Source of the DNA: Salmonirosea aquatica
GTDB lineage: Bacteria; Bacteroidota; Bacteroidia; Cytophagales; Spirosomataceae
Reading direction: 5' to 3'
Length of the DNA stretch: 64,000 bases
Assembly: GCF_009296315.1 (NCBI RefSeq)
Contig: NZ_WHLY01000002.1
Span: 124,001-188,000 of the forward strand
In this document: positions 16,615 to 25,693 of the stretch, in pieces
Position numbering within the stretch: the first letter of the stretch is position 1
How the letters are laid out: the number at the start of each line of letters is the position of its first letter
Made by a program: the position numbers and the translations under genes
Notes under the pieces: generated by a model
What the model saw: only the letters and a program-made list of their open reading frames with translations
What the model was told of the DNA's origin: nothing
Databases searched by the model: none

Positions 16615-17991
16615 TTACTGCGCTGCCTCGAAACAGTAGACATTCAACTGCGTACTAGCGAAAATCTTCCCTTTCTGGCCACCCTGGCCCGGTATACCCG
16701 TCACGAAGCCCATGAACCAAGTATAATCCTTTCCTTCGGTGTAGTAGTCGGGGCAAAGCAGTTTCCACAGCAGTTTTCCATCGGAAACTCGGGTAGCCAA
16801 TAGATCCTGGCTGGCAATGTAGTACACCACCCCATCCTGGTAGTGCAGCGCACTGCCAATGCCGCTGGACCGTTGCGTCCAAAGCGTATTGCCCGTTTCT
16901 GGATCAAGGGCATAAAGCTGTGCATTCATGCCGTTGGCCAGCAGCTTGCCTTCGGCCACGATCATGTCACTGAAAAGGCTGGCCGGGGTAAGGCGCTTGA
17001 ACCATACGCGCTTACCCGTCATCAGTTCGTAGCAACCTACCCACATGCCAACGGCAAAATATACTTTATTACCGATTATATTAGGGTAATTGCCACCACC
17101 TGATTCAGATTCTATACCTAGCTTAATATCACTCAGGAGAGGAACTCTTTCATATATCCACTTTCGCTTTGAGAGATTATATAGGCTTAAATAGCCTGAA
17201 CCTGGGGTGTTTTGGTAATAAGGTCGTATATCCGGCAAATCGTAGCTTACTAAAAGCAGGGTATCTAATTCCTTTGTGAAGGGTTCAATCATACGACCTC
17301 GAGCAATCCATGCAAAGCCCCCCGGATCGTGCCATACGCTGTCGGGGAAGGTTTTCAGTTTGGCTATTTCCCGCACTTCACCTGTAGCCATGTTGCCCTG
17401 GTAGATGCTCTCCTCCCAACGTTTTTTTGCGTAAATCTCTGGCGGTGTACCTGTAAAATAAAAATGTGGTCCCAGTCCGGTGGTGGTAATCTGTGAGTCA
17501 AAGTTTCTACCCCACTCTTTTCGCCAGACCGTCTTACCAGTTTCTTGGTCAATGCAGTAGAATCGAAAAGAGTTCTTGTAAAATAGCAGGTTCTGGTAAG
17601 TATAAACCTTATAGTTACGCACGTCAGCCGATTCGGTTTTGTCAAATCGGTCGTTCCACATCCAAGCGTTTCGACCATCTTCTATTCGTTTGAGGCAGAG
17701 TCCCTCCGCAGTGGAGGCATTAGAGGTAGCTGCCCGTTCTGCAGCCAACACAAAACGATTATTATATACGTGTTGAGCAAACATGCTTGTATTTTTCGCA
17801 CCGTCAAGGCTGGTGGAAGATTTCCAGATGTGGGGTAGTTTGGTGACTACCCCATCTGCATCCTTCAATACCTTGTCCTCTGGCCTTTTGCAATTGAAAA
17901 GACCGCCCAATAGGAGTAAAAATAGTACCCCTTGAAAAAATGCCCGCGAGCCGTAAAGTCTGGTATTGTATCGTAGCGTTTTAGGTACCAT
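16615..17991 (-). CDS. PQQ-like beta-propeller lipoprotein
   Basis: The 458-residue lipoprotein (lipobox LFNC after a hydrophobic segment) is followed by a beta-propeller with repeated PQQ/BamB-type blades (DQETGKTVWRKEW, ELMTGKRVWFKRL, DPETGNTLWTQRS, RVSDGKLLWKLL). BamB-like scaffolds assist outer-membrane protein assembly, but many Bacteroidota homologues are uncharacterised. I chose the ATG at 17991 because the lipoprotein signal follows; the frame is open to 18048. Its middle part (about 17050-17250) is noticeably AT-rich, and the gene body lacks GGTACC apart from one near the start codon. This hints at a foreign or fast-evolving origin. Confidence 0.8.
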   Translation of the reverse strand: MVPKTLRYNTRLYGSRAFFQGVLFLLLLGGLFNCKRPEDKVLKDADGVVTKLPHIWKSSTSLDGAKNTSMFAQHVYNNRFVLAAERAATSNASTAEGLCLKRIEDGRNAWMWNDRFDKTESADVRNYKVYTYQNLLFYKNSFRFYCIDQETGKTVWRKEWGRNFDSQITTTGLGPHFYFTGTPPEIYAKKRWEESIYQGNMATGEVREIAKLKTFPDSVWHDPGGFAWIARGRMIEPFTKELDTLLLVSYDLPDIRPYYQNTPGSGYLSLYNLSKRKWIYERVPLLSDIKLGIESESGGGNYPNIIGNKVYFAVGMWVGCYELMTGKRVWFKRLTPASLFSDMIVAEGKLLANGMNAQLYALDPETGNTLWTQRSSGIGSALHYQDGVVYYIASQDLLATRVSDGKLLWKLLCPDYYTEGKDYTWFMGFVTGIPGQGGQKGKIFASTQLNVYCFEAAQ

Positions 17992-18201
17992 GGAATTTAA
18001 TGTCAAATTAGGTGTGGTTTGCTGGAATAAAATTGCAAAGAATATCATGAATATGGGGCTGCATTATCAATAAAATTTTAATAAAAAAACCAGGAAAAAT
18101 TTCATTGAAGTCTCTCTTTTTGATAGTAGATGTCTCGACTGGAACTGCTATGGATCAAAGGAATAAGAGTGTCGGTACGCTCGAATTTTGCAAAATTCCC
18201 C

Positions 18202-18209
18202 TATCTTTG
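18202..18209 (+). promoter_or_regulatory. Possible -7 box for the helicase gene
   Basis: TATCTTTG matches the Bacteroidota -7 consensus TAnnTTTG and lies about 70 nt upstream of the TTG start. No good TTTG -33 element is found at the usual 19-21 nt spacing; a TTTTG lies only about 11 nt upstream. Confidence 0.3.
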
Positions 18210-18277
18210 TGACAATCAAAGCGGTTTGCTGGCCGGGGAAACAAGGTCAGTATTTATGAACATCAATCTACTGACTC

Positions 18278-19699
18278 TTGCAATTTAAAGACTTCGCCCT
18301 CCACGGCGATATACTCAATGCCGTGGACGCCATGAATTTCAGCCAGGCTACCCCCATCCAGGAACTTGCCATTCCCCAGATTCTCGACGGAAAAGACCTC
18401 ATCGCCTGCGCCCAGACCGGTACCGGCAAAACGGCCGCCTACCTCATCCCTACCCTCGACTACATCACCCAACATCCGCAAAACAAGGTGACGGCGCTCA
18501 TCATCGTGCCCACGCGCGAGCTGGCCACCCAGATCGACGGACAGGTACAGGGGCTGGGGTACTTCTGCAATGCTACGAGCATCGCCGTGTACGGCGGTAC
18601 CAAGGGTCCCGAATGGGACCAGCAGCGGAAGGCTTTCGAGCAGGGGGCCGACATCATTATCGCCACGCCTGGCCGTCTGATGGCCCACATGCAGCTAGGG
18701 TACGTGGATTTCAGTGCCATCAAGTTTCTGATTCTCGACGAGGCCGACCGGATGCTCGACATGGGTTTCCTGGGCGATATTATGGCGATTCTGAAATCGG
18801 TACCCGAGGATCGGCAGACGCTGATGTTTTCGGCGACCATGCCGCCCAAAATCGGGGAACTGGCCAAGCGCATTCTGCGTGATCCGGGTGAAATCAAACT
18901 CTCGGTTTCCAAGCCCGCCGAAGGCATCGACCAGCAGTTTTATATGGCGACGGAAAATCAAAAGCTACCTCTGCTGATGCATCTGCTGAAAGAGGCAAAT
19001 AACCCGAGTCTGGTACTTTTTACCTCCCGTCGCTCGTCGGTGGATACCATCGTTCGCGCTTTGCGCCGGAAAGGATTCAAAGCTGAAGGTATCTCGTCTG
19101 ACTCGGAGCAAGCCCAGCGCGAAGTGGTACTACGGGACTTCAAAAACCGTGAGTTCCCGATCCTGGTGGCGACCGACGTGCTTTCGCGCGGCATCGACAT
19201 CGATAATCTCAGCCACGTGGTCAATTACGACCTACCCCGCGACCCCGAGGATTATGTGCACCGGATTGGCCGTACGGCCCGCGCCGAATCGAAGGGTACC
19301 TCCATCACCTTCATCGGAGAAATGGACAAACGCGGCGTGCAGAACATCGAGCGGTTGCTGGAACGTCCCGTCACTATTATTTCCATGACCGAGGAACTGG
19401 GCCTGGGCTCCGCGCCGGTATTTGGCGCGCGAGGTACCTCCCATGACCGCAATGACCGGTCGCGAGGACGCAAGCCCAAAGGTACCCCTGGCCGTGGTGG
19501 TTCTCCCCGGAATGCCACCGATGCGCGCCCGGCCGCACCCCGTACCCCTACCGAAAGTAAGCCCGAATCACCTACGGCTGGAGGGGAGCCCAAGCGCCGG
19601 AGGAAATCCCGCAACAACCGAAACAAGAAGAAAGGGACGTCGGCTCCTTCCGGTGAATCATCGGGCCATGCGGATGTCAAATCGGCTGATCTGGCCTGA
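18278..19699 (+). CDS. DEAD-box ATP-dependent RNA helicase (RhlE-like)
   Basis: This is a cytoplasmic RNA helicase of 473 residues. The motifs run in order: Q motif (FSQATPIQ), I (AQTGTGKT), Ia (PTRELATQ), II (DEAD near residue 155), III (SAT), IV (LVLFTSRR), V (ATDVLSRGIDI) and VI (HRIGRTAR). A basic, Gly/Pro/Arg-rich tail (about 380-473) should bind RNA. The start is taken as TTG at 18278 because a TGA lies two codons upstream in frame and the residues after it (QFKDFALHGDIL) match the family N-terminus. No Shine-Dalgarno sequence is visible. RhlE-type proteins act in ribosome assembly and cold adaptation. Confidence 0.94.
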   Translation: MQFKDFALHGDILNAVDAMNFSQATPIQELAIPQILDGKDLIACAQTGTGKTAAYLIPTLDYITQHPQNKVTALIIVPTRELATQIDGQVQGLGYFCNATSIAVYGGTKGPEWDQQRKAFEQGADIIIATPGRLMAHMQLGYVDFSAIKFLILDEADRMLDMGFLGDIMAILKSVPEDRQTLMFSATMPPKIGELAKRILRDPGEIKLSVSKPAEGIDQQFYMATENQKLPLLMHLLKEANNPSLVLFTSRRSSVDTIVRALRRKGFKAEGISSDSEQAQREVVLRDFKNREFPILVATDVLSRGIDIDNLSHVVNYDLPRDPEDYVHRIGRTARAESKGTSITFIGEMDKRGVQNIERLLERPVTIISMTEELGLGSAPVFGARGTSHDRNDRSRGRKPKGTPGRGGSPRNATDARPAAPRTPTESKPESPTAGGEPKRRRKSRNNRNKKKGTSAPSGESSGHADVKSADLA

Positions 19700-19825
19700 T
19701 GTAGACCCTGCGGGTGGTAATTTGGGAAGATAAAAGTTGACAGGATCAGGATTTTTCGAACGAATCAAATTCGGGTACCGTGTGCTTCGTTTTACCCCAA
19801 TTAACCCTTTCCCAGAACCTAAGAT

Positions 19826-20548
19826 TTGAAACGGAGTTTGTCGTGGTGGCAAAGGGCAGGTTTGAGTATCGCCAATCCACCCCTATTTGCGTTAGAAAGT
19901 ATTTATCCGCTGCTGATGCTGGCCGTGTTGAGCCTGCTCGCCTTCGCCTTTCACTTCATCCGTATTCAGTTCAGTGAAGCCGTGGATTTTTCGCTCGACT
20001 GGAACCTGCTGCTGAGCTGGATACCCCTGCTCATTGCTTTTCTAGCAAGGTACCTTTCCAAAAACATGGGTCCTCTACCCTGGGTGATCGGGATGCTCAG
20101 CGTGGTATGGCTGGCGTTTTTTCCCAATGCCCCCTACATGATCACCGACCTGGTGCACTTGTCGGTCAATTATGAGAGCGACCGCACCTGGCACGACGCC
20201 ATCATGCTTTTTTATTACGCCCAGATCAGCCTGATCAATGGGCTGGTTTCGTTATACTGGTTTCACGGAGCCTGGAACCGCACCTATTCCAAGCGCGTGG
20301 GGACGATTCTATTGTTTCTGAGTTTCCCTTTGGGTGGATTGGGGGTATATCTGGGACGTATTCTGCGCATCAACAGTTGGGACTTGTTTCACAAACCCGG
20401 CCAATTTTTCCTGAATGTATTTGAAAATCTGTACGACCGTACCGCCCTGTTGCTGATCGTGGAGTTTGGGTTGCTACTGGGTACCCTCTACGCCATGCTC
20501 TGGGGTTTGTTGAAATTCAGAGCCAGGAGGCAAAACAGGGTATCATAA
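19826..20548 (+). CDS. DUF1361 integral membrane protein
   Basis: This 240-residue protein has about six membrane helices. The motif FFPNAPYMITDLVHL is the diagnostic core of DUF1361, a family of unknown function. The start is uncertain: TTG at 19826 gives KRSLSWWQRAG before the first helix, and a second TTG (GLSIAN) is a few codons further in. The gene ends 7 nt from the convergent glucarate-dehydratase-like gene. Confidence 0.85.
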   Translation: MKRSLSWWQRAGLSIANPPLFALESIYPLLMLAVLSLLAFAFHFIRIQFSEAVDFSLDWNLLLSWIPLLIAFLARYLSKNMGPLPWVIGMLSVVWLAFFPNAPYMITDLVHLSVNYESDRTWHDAIMLFYYAQISLINGLVSLYWFHGAWNRTYSKRVGTILLFLSFPLGGLGVYLGRILRINSWDLFHKPGQFFLNVFENLYDRTALLLIVEFGLLLGTLYAMLWGLLKFRARRQNRVS

Positions 20549-20555
20549 TAACCCA

Positions 20556-21845
20556 TTACCATCGCACCAGCTTGAACTCCCAGTCGGGTACCTTCTTGCG
20601 CATCTCGACCAGATCGTCGCGCTTCGTCAGGCCGCATTTCAGGTAGTTCTGGTGCAGGCGGGCCAGCGCGTCGCGATCCAGTTCTACACCCAGGCCGGGG
20701 CCCGCAGGTACTTCCACCGCGCCATCCACAAACTTCATGCGCCCGCCCACAATGACTTCGTCCGACTGCCAGGGGTAGTGCGTATCGAGCGCGTAAGGTA
20801 CTTCCGGCAGGGCCGCACCCAGATGTACCATGGCCGCCAGCGAAATACCCAGGTGGCTGTTGGAGTGCATGGACAGTCCGCGTCCGAAGGTGTCGCAGAT
20901 TCCCGACAGCGTCATGGAGGCCCGCAAGCCGCCCCAGAAATGGTGATCGCTGAGAATAATATCTTCTGAGCCTAGCTCGATGCTGCGGGGAATATCTTCG
21001 AAAGAGGTAGTACACATATTGGTAGCCAGCGGCGTTTTTAACGCTTTCCTCACTGCCGCCATATTTTCCTGTCCGCGCACGGGATCTTCCAGGTACTCTA
21101 AGACGCCTTCCATTTCCCTGCCGTACTCGATGGCCGTTTCTACTTTCCACAAAGCGTTGGGGTCGATGCGCAGGGGTACTTCTGGGCCGAAGGCTTCGTG
21201 CAACGCCAGAATGGCATCCACCTCCTGTCGAGGCTCGAATACGCCGCCTTTCAGCTTGATGGATTGAAAGCCGAACTCTTCGCACATAGCCCGCGCCTGC
21301 GCCACGATTTCCTCTGGATTCAGCGCGCTCTTTTGCCGGGCCGCGTCCCAACCCGTTGCGGCGGGATCGGTGCCAAAGGCCAGGTCGCCGCCCGCGCCTT
21401 CGTACTTGTAAAAAAGATACGCCGAAAAAGGTACCCGATCGCGCATCCGTCCGCCCAGCAAATCCACGACGGGCCGATTGGTTATTTTTCCAATAATATC
21501 CAGACAAGCTACCTCCACGGCGCTGAAAATATGCACCATCTTACGCTGGTCCCAGGGCGTGGCACCGCGCTCGGCGGCGGTATCCTGCCCAAAATGCCCC
21601 ACGAGCGTCCGACGGATGTCGCTGAGTTGGAAAACGTCCTTCCCGATCAGCAAATCCCGCGCTTCGGCCAGGGCGAGGTCGATCTCCCGGGTTCCCGGAA
21701 TTTCGCTGATCCCCGAAATGCCATCGTCGGTCACGATTTCGACGATGGTACGTAAAGCATAGGGCGCGTGCAACCCCGCCGCATTCAGCAGCGGCGGGTC
21801 CACGATGGCAATAGGAGTAATAGTGATTTGCTGTATTCTGGACAT
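20556..21845 (-). CDS. gudD: Glucarate dehydratase-like enolase-superfamily enzyme
   Basis: It is predicted to dehydrate D-glucarate (or a related hexarate) to 5-keto-4-deoxyglucarate in the cytoplasm. The 429 residues show enolase-superfamily landmarks of the GudD group: the KxK base in SIKLKGG, metal ligands in RIDPNALW (Asp), YLEDP (Glu) and ATNMC (Asn), then SDHHFWGG and the catalytic His in MHSNSHLGIS. It is the last gene of a minus-strand cluster that also encodes the matching aldolase and reductase, which supports the hexarate assignment. Galactarate, idarate or a related acid remains possible. Confidence 0.9.
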   Translation of the reverse strand: MSRIQQITITPIAIVDPPLLNAAGLHAPYALRTIVEIVTDDGISGISEIPGTREIDLALAEARDLLIGKDVFQLSDIRRTLVGHFGQDTAAERGATPWDQRKMVHIFSAVEVACLDIIGKITNRPVVDLLGGRMRDRVPFSAYLFYKYEGAGGDLAFGTDPAATGWDAARQKSALNPEEIVAQARAMCEEFGFQSIKLKGGVFEPRQEVDAILALHEAFGPEVPLRIDPNALWKVETAIEYGREMEGVLEYLEDPVRGQENMAAVRKALKTPLATNMCTTSFEDIPRSIELGSEDIILSDHHFWGGLRASMTLSGICDTFGRGLSMHSNSHLGISLAAMVHLGAALPEVPYALDTHYPWQSDEVIVGGRMKFVDGAVEVPAGPGLGVELDRDALARLHQNYLKCGLTKRDDLVEMRKKVPDWEFKLVRW

Positions 21846-21952
21846 TCTATTTTTTGGGTCAACTGTTTATAAGGAGAAAAGGAGGAGGGAGAAAAGGTAC
21901 TTGCGTTAATATCCTTTCTTCCTCTATTCCTTCCTCCTTTTTTCCTTCTACT

Positions 21953-23068
21953 TTAAGCCTGAGCATCCTCCGCTACCATTTGCAACAGACCTTTGATATA
22001 GCCGTAGCAGAAGGCAAAGGACTGCGCATTAGCCTCTTTATTCTCGTGGTGAGGTACATGATCGGGCATCACCATACCGTCGTAGCCGACATCGCGCAGG
22101 GCGCGAATGACCTGCACGAAATTCATGTCGCCATTGTCGGGGTACACTTCCTGAAAATTATTAAAACCGCCCTTGATATTACGCAGGTGAATGTTGAAAA
22201 TCTGCTTGCGGTCGCCAAAGTACTTGATGATGGGCAGGATTTCAGTTTTGGGATCTTTGAGGCCCTCAGCGATAGAACCAATGCAGAAATTAAAGCCGTG
22301 GTAAGGGCTTTTGTACAGCGCGCCAAACCGCTTCATGCCCGCAAACACATCAGGACTGTTCCAGCGCATGATGCCGCGGTAAGCCGCGGGTACGGGCGGA
22401 TCGGCGATGTGGTTGGCCAGCTTGACCTTGTACTCCTCCGCCACGGGAATCAGCCGATCCAGAATGTAGGTGATGCGCTCGAACATCTGCTCAATGGAAA
22501 CATCGCCCGCGATGGTTTTGGGGTCGTTGCGTTTGATAGCCTCTTCCCAGTTCCAGGTACTGTACTCGGCGTTGCCTCGCTTGGGATCGAGGGTTTTACC
22601 GGTGCGTAATACGGGCAGAATCGTGGTGTTGTAGTTAAGTACTTTGATGCCCGTTTTGGCGGCCACCATAATCATCTGCTGCAGGTACTCGATTTCGCGG
22701 TCGCGCTCGGGACTTTTACCCAGCATCATGTTGGGGTACTCCACCCGGTCGATGCCCGCCGAAGTCAGCGGGTAGTGGTAGGCGTCGAGGCTGATACCGT
22801 ACTTTTCGCAGGCGTCGCGCTTGGCCAGCGAATCGTCCAGGTCCCAGCCCTTGCCAGGAATGATTTTGGGCGAGCCGCCGTCGATGTTGTACACCCCGCA
22901 GCGGCCTTTCAGTTCCAGATTTTCCTTGGTGGTACCCCCGGACTGGCAGCCGACTTTCATAAGTACCTTGCGCGGCGCGACCGGCTTGGCCTGAGTCTGT
23001 CCGGGTTTCACAACCGATGCCCCCACGGTACCCGCCGTAAGGACTTTGACAAAATTGCTCCGTTTCAT
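21953..23068 (-). CDS. Exported mannonate dehydratase (UxuA)-like TIM barrel
   Basis: The 371-residue protein has a leader-like N-terminus (MKRSNFVKVLTAGTVGASVV) and a UxuA-like barrel. Conserved segments are KLANHIADPP, GFNFCIGSIAE, FNIHLRNIKGG, EVYPDNGDMN and MPDHVPHHENK; His, Cys and Asp in these correspond to the metal site of mannonate dehydratase. UxuA itself is cytoplasmic and makes 2-keto-3-deoxygluconate, so an exported relative is odd and may act on a different acid or as an epimerase. It lies between the reductase and dehydratase genes of the hexarate cluster. Confidence 0.8.
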   Translation of the reverse strand: MKRSNFVKVLTAGTVGASVVKPGQTQAKPVAPRKVLMKVGCQSGGTTKENLELKGRCGVYNIDGGSPKIIPGKGWDLDDSLAKRDACEKYGISLDAYHYPLTSAGIDRVEYPNMMLGKSPERDREIEYLQQMIMVAAKTGIKVLNYNTTILPVLRTGKTLDPKRGNAEYSTWNWEEAIKRNDPKTIAGDVSIEQMFERITYILDRLIPVAEEYKVKLANHIADPPVPAAYRGIMRWNSPDVFAGMKRFGALYKSPYHGFNFCIGSIAEGLKDPKTEILPIIKYFGDRKQIFNIHLRNIKGGFNNFQEVYPDNGDMNFVQVIRALRDVGYDGMVMPDHVPHHENKEANAQSFAFCYGYIKGLLQMVAEDAQA

Positions 23069-23166
23069 AATGGTTTATTTTAAGGTGTTTAGGTGTTGAC
23101 TTGTTCAATCGTGGAATTGTCAGCGTGTTAAAATTTAGCCGAAAGCCGATTGCCAATAGCCCTCAG

Positions 23167-24024
23167 CTACTCCAGAAGCAGAACAAGGGCACTGTGATCC
23201 AATTCGCCATGCCCCTGCTCGATCGCGGTTTTCATTTGCTCAGCCACGAGGGAGGTACCTTTGAGGGGTACCTTGTAGGCATCTCCCGCCCGCAGGGCGA
23301 TCCCCATGTCTTTATTGTGCAATTTTATTTTAAAACCCGGTTTGAAATTCCGGTCGATGAGGCGCTGACCGTGCAGGTCGAGAATGCGGCTTTGGGCGAA
23401 GCCTCCCAGCAAGGCTTCCCGCATTTTGGCCAGATTCACGCCCGCCTTGCTGGCCAAAGTGAAGGCCTCCCCTACCGCCTGAATCGTCATGCCGACGATC
23501 ATCTGGTTGCAGGCTTTGGTCGTTTGGCCGGTGCCGGGCTCGCCCATGCGGACGATGTTTTTACCCATGACCTGGAAAATCGGCAAGGCTCGGTTGAAAG
23601 CTTCTTCACTACCGCCCACCATGATAGACAGCGCGGCGTTTTCGGCCCCGACTTGTCCGCCCGACACGGGCGCATCGAGCGCTTCTACCCCTTTTTCCTG
23701 CATCAGTCCGTGTACTTTCGTAGCCACCGATGGCGAAATCGTGGACATATCGATGAACAATGCGCCGGATTGGATGCCTTCCAGCACGCCGTCTTTACCC
23801 GAAACTACCTCTTCCACTTCGGGTGAGTCGGGTAGCATGGTGATGACGACATCCACCTTTTGCGCCAATTCCTTACTACTTGGATAAGCAGTAGCACCCG
23901 CTTCGGTCAATGCGTCGGCAGCATGGCTGCTTTCCAGAACGGAGACGGGGTACCCTGCTTTTATGAGATTGAGGGACATGGGTTTGCCCATTATTCCTAG
24001 TCCGATGAATCCTATGTGTTCCAT
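23167..24024 (-). CDS. garR: 2-hydroxy-3-oxopropionate (tartronate semialdehyde) reductase
   Basis: This cytoplasmic NAD(P)H-dependent beta-hydroxyacid dehydrogenase has 285 residues. It has the N-terminal Rossmann loop IGFIGLGIMGKPMSLNL, the substrate motif DAPVSGGQVGAENAALSIMVGG and the catalytic Lys in GTGQTTKACNQMIV. These match GarR/GlxR, which reduce tartronate semialdehyde to D-glycerate. The aldolase and dehydratase genes in the same cluster produce exactly that substrate. Glycerate kinase is not in the window. Confidence 0.9.
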   Translation of the reverse strand: MEHIGFIGLGIMGKPMSLNLIKAGYPVSVLESSHAADALTEAGATAYPSSKELAQKVDVVITMLPDSPEVEEVVSGKDGVLEGIQSGALFIDMSTISPSVATKVHGLMQEKGVEALDAPVSGGQVGAENAALSIMVGGSEEAFNRALPIFQVMGKNIVRMGEPGTGQTTKACNQMIVGMTIQAVGEAFTLASKAGVNLAKMREALLGGFAQSRILDLHGQRLIDRNFKPGFKIKLHNKDMGIALRAGDAYKVPLKGTSLVAEQMKTAIEQGHGELDHSALVLLLE

Positions 24025-24170
24025 GTTTTTGCTTTAAGCCGTAAGCCCTAGGCTCCTGGCTTTCATTGATTTAATTATTTGTGACAGAATTATTGATTTT
24101 CAAAATATTAATAACATCCAATATCTGGAATCCAAAATCTAGCATCTACTTATTTCACCCTACAGCTTCT

Positions 24171-25616
24171 TCATACCAACGGAAACAACTTGGCGCCAAT
24201 AAGAATGACGACTAATCCGGTGATTCCCATGACAACGAGTAGCGGCGAGATCGTTTTAAGCGCCTCTTTTTCAGTCAGGTTGCTCAATTTACAGATAATC
24301 CAGAAACCCGAATCGTTCATCCACGGCACAATTTTCGACCCACAGCCAATAGCCAGCCCCAGGTACACCGGGTGAAAGCCCAGGTTGGCGTTCATGGCCA
24401 GGCCCGACAAAATCCCTGAGGCCGTAATGAGGGCCACCGTGGCCGATCCCTGCGCGGTACGCACCACGGCGGCAATCAGAAACGCCAGCGGAATCAGGGC
24501 CATCTGGTAGCCTGCCGTAAGGTCGGCGATGCGGGTACTGATGCCGGTTTGCTGAAGCATTCCGCCAAAAGCACCACCGGCGGCGGTAATCAGAATAATG
24601 CCACCGCCGCTCAGCAAAGCGCCCTGCACGTGCGCCGACATGCCTTCCTTGCTGGTCTTTTTTTGACTGGCCAGTACCAGTAGTGCGGCAATGCCCCCGG
24701 TGATGAGGGCCAGGTTTTTATCCCCAAAAAACTTGACAACGGCCACCAAACCCGTAAGAAAAGCCGAATCGGCCCAGAGTTCACCCGTTTTGGAAATAGC
24801 ATTGAGAGCCGTATCCGCACAAATAAAGCCCAGCGGAATCAGCACGGGTAGTAAGGATAGTCCCAAGGGAGGCAGTTCCCGATCGGCCCGTGCGGCTATG
24901 GCTCTGATATCTTTCAAAGGTGCATCGAGCGAATCACGGATTTCGATGGGCATTTTTCGGTTGACCCAGACGGCAAAGAGGTACCCGGTGGTAATGGTAA
25001 AAAGCCCCACAATGACGCCCGCGATCATCATCAGACCGATAGGAATGTGCATTTCGCCAATCAGGAAAAGCGGCCCCGGCGCGGGAGGTACCAGGGAGTT
25101 GGCCATCGCGGCACCCGCCATGATACACATCACCAGCAGCAGGTAGTTTTTACCCAAACGTACCGTCATCGCTTTCACCAGGGGCATCATCAGAAAAATG
25201 ACCGTGTCGAAGAAAATGGGGATGCCCAGAAAAAAACTACTGACCAGAAACGCAGCGGGTGCTTTATCCACCCCGAACAAACCCAACATGAACCGAATGA
25301 TGCGCTCGGCGGCCCCGCTTTCGAGCAGACTTTTACCAATGATGGCCGCCATCGCGATCAGGATACCGATCTTGGCGCAGGTATTCCCGAACTCAGTGGC
25401 AATGCGCTCGCCGATGCCCTTGTTAGCGAGCGCCTGCGCCGCGGCGGGGGCGGTTCCTTTGCTCAGCGCATACTGCTCCACGGCAGCCGCCGGAGTAAGA
25501 AAGGCCACCACCAGCGCACCCAGAATCAGGGCCAGAAAAGGGTGTAGTTTCAGGCCTATGATCCCTCCTACTACGATTAGTACACCAATGAATAATATAA
25601 AAAGAGGGTCGGTCAT
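24171..25616 (-). CDS. GntP-family sugar-acid permease
   Basis: This is an inner-membrane symporter of 481 residues with about 12-14 helices. GntP hallmarks are the N-terminal DPLFILFIGVLIVVGGIIGLKL, the LVPPAPGPL motif and the C-terminal WMNDSGFWIICKLSNLTEKE segment. The family imports gluconate and related acids with protons. In this cluster its likely cargo is glucarate or galactarate delivered to the periplasm by the SusC/SusD pair; the substrate is an inference from context. Confidence 0.92.
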   Translation of the reverse strand: MTDPLFILFIGVLIVVGGIIGLKLHPFLALILGALVVAFLTPAAAVEQYALSKGTAPAAAQALANKGIGERIATEFGNTCAKIGILIAMAAIIGKSLLESGAAERIIRFMLGLFGVDKAPAAFLVSSFFLGIPIFFDTVIFLMMPLVKAMTVRLGKNYLLLVMCIMAGAAMANSLVPPAPGPLFLIGEMHIPIGLMMIAGVIVGLFTITTGYLFAVWVNRKMPIEIRDSLDAPLKDIRAIAARADRELPPLGLSLLPVLIPLGFICADTALNAISKTGELWADSAFLTGLVAVVKFFGDKNLALITGGIAALLVLASQKKTSKEGMSAHVQGALLSGGGIILITAAGGAFGGMLQQTGISTRIADLTAGYQMALIPLAFLIAAVVRTAQGSATVALITASGILSGLAMNANLGFHPVYLGLAIGCGSKIVPWMNDSGFWIICKLSNLTEKEALKTISPLLVVMGITGLVVILIGAKLFPLV

Positions 25617-25642
25617 TTTTTGACTATGGATTTTGGACGCTG

Positions 25643-25693
25643 GATTCTGGATAGTTTAGATTTTTTCATTTCTATGATCCAGTATCCAGAATC
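25643..25693. repeat. 11-bp perfect inverted repeat between permease and aldolase genes
   Basis: gattctggata (25643-25653) and tatccagaatc (25683-25693) are exact complements, 29 nt apart. Weaker complementarity continues outward (ggattttgga against tctaaaatcc). The right arm lies inside the last codons of the aldolase gene. A similar 'atccaatatctggaatcc' phrase occurs near 24117-24134. The structure may be an intergenic processing or attenuation hairpin that separates aldolase and permease expression. Confidence 0.45.

Noticed and set aside
20488-21507. A 339-residue minus-strand open frame
   Set aside because: It is an Arg/Gly-rich shadow of the glucarate-dehydratase-like gene in another frame, with no recognisable domain, whereas the 429-residue frame has all catalytic motifs.
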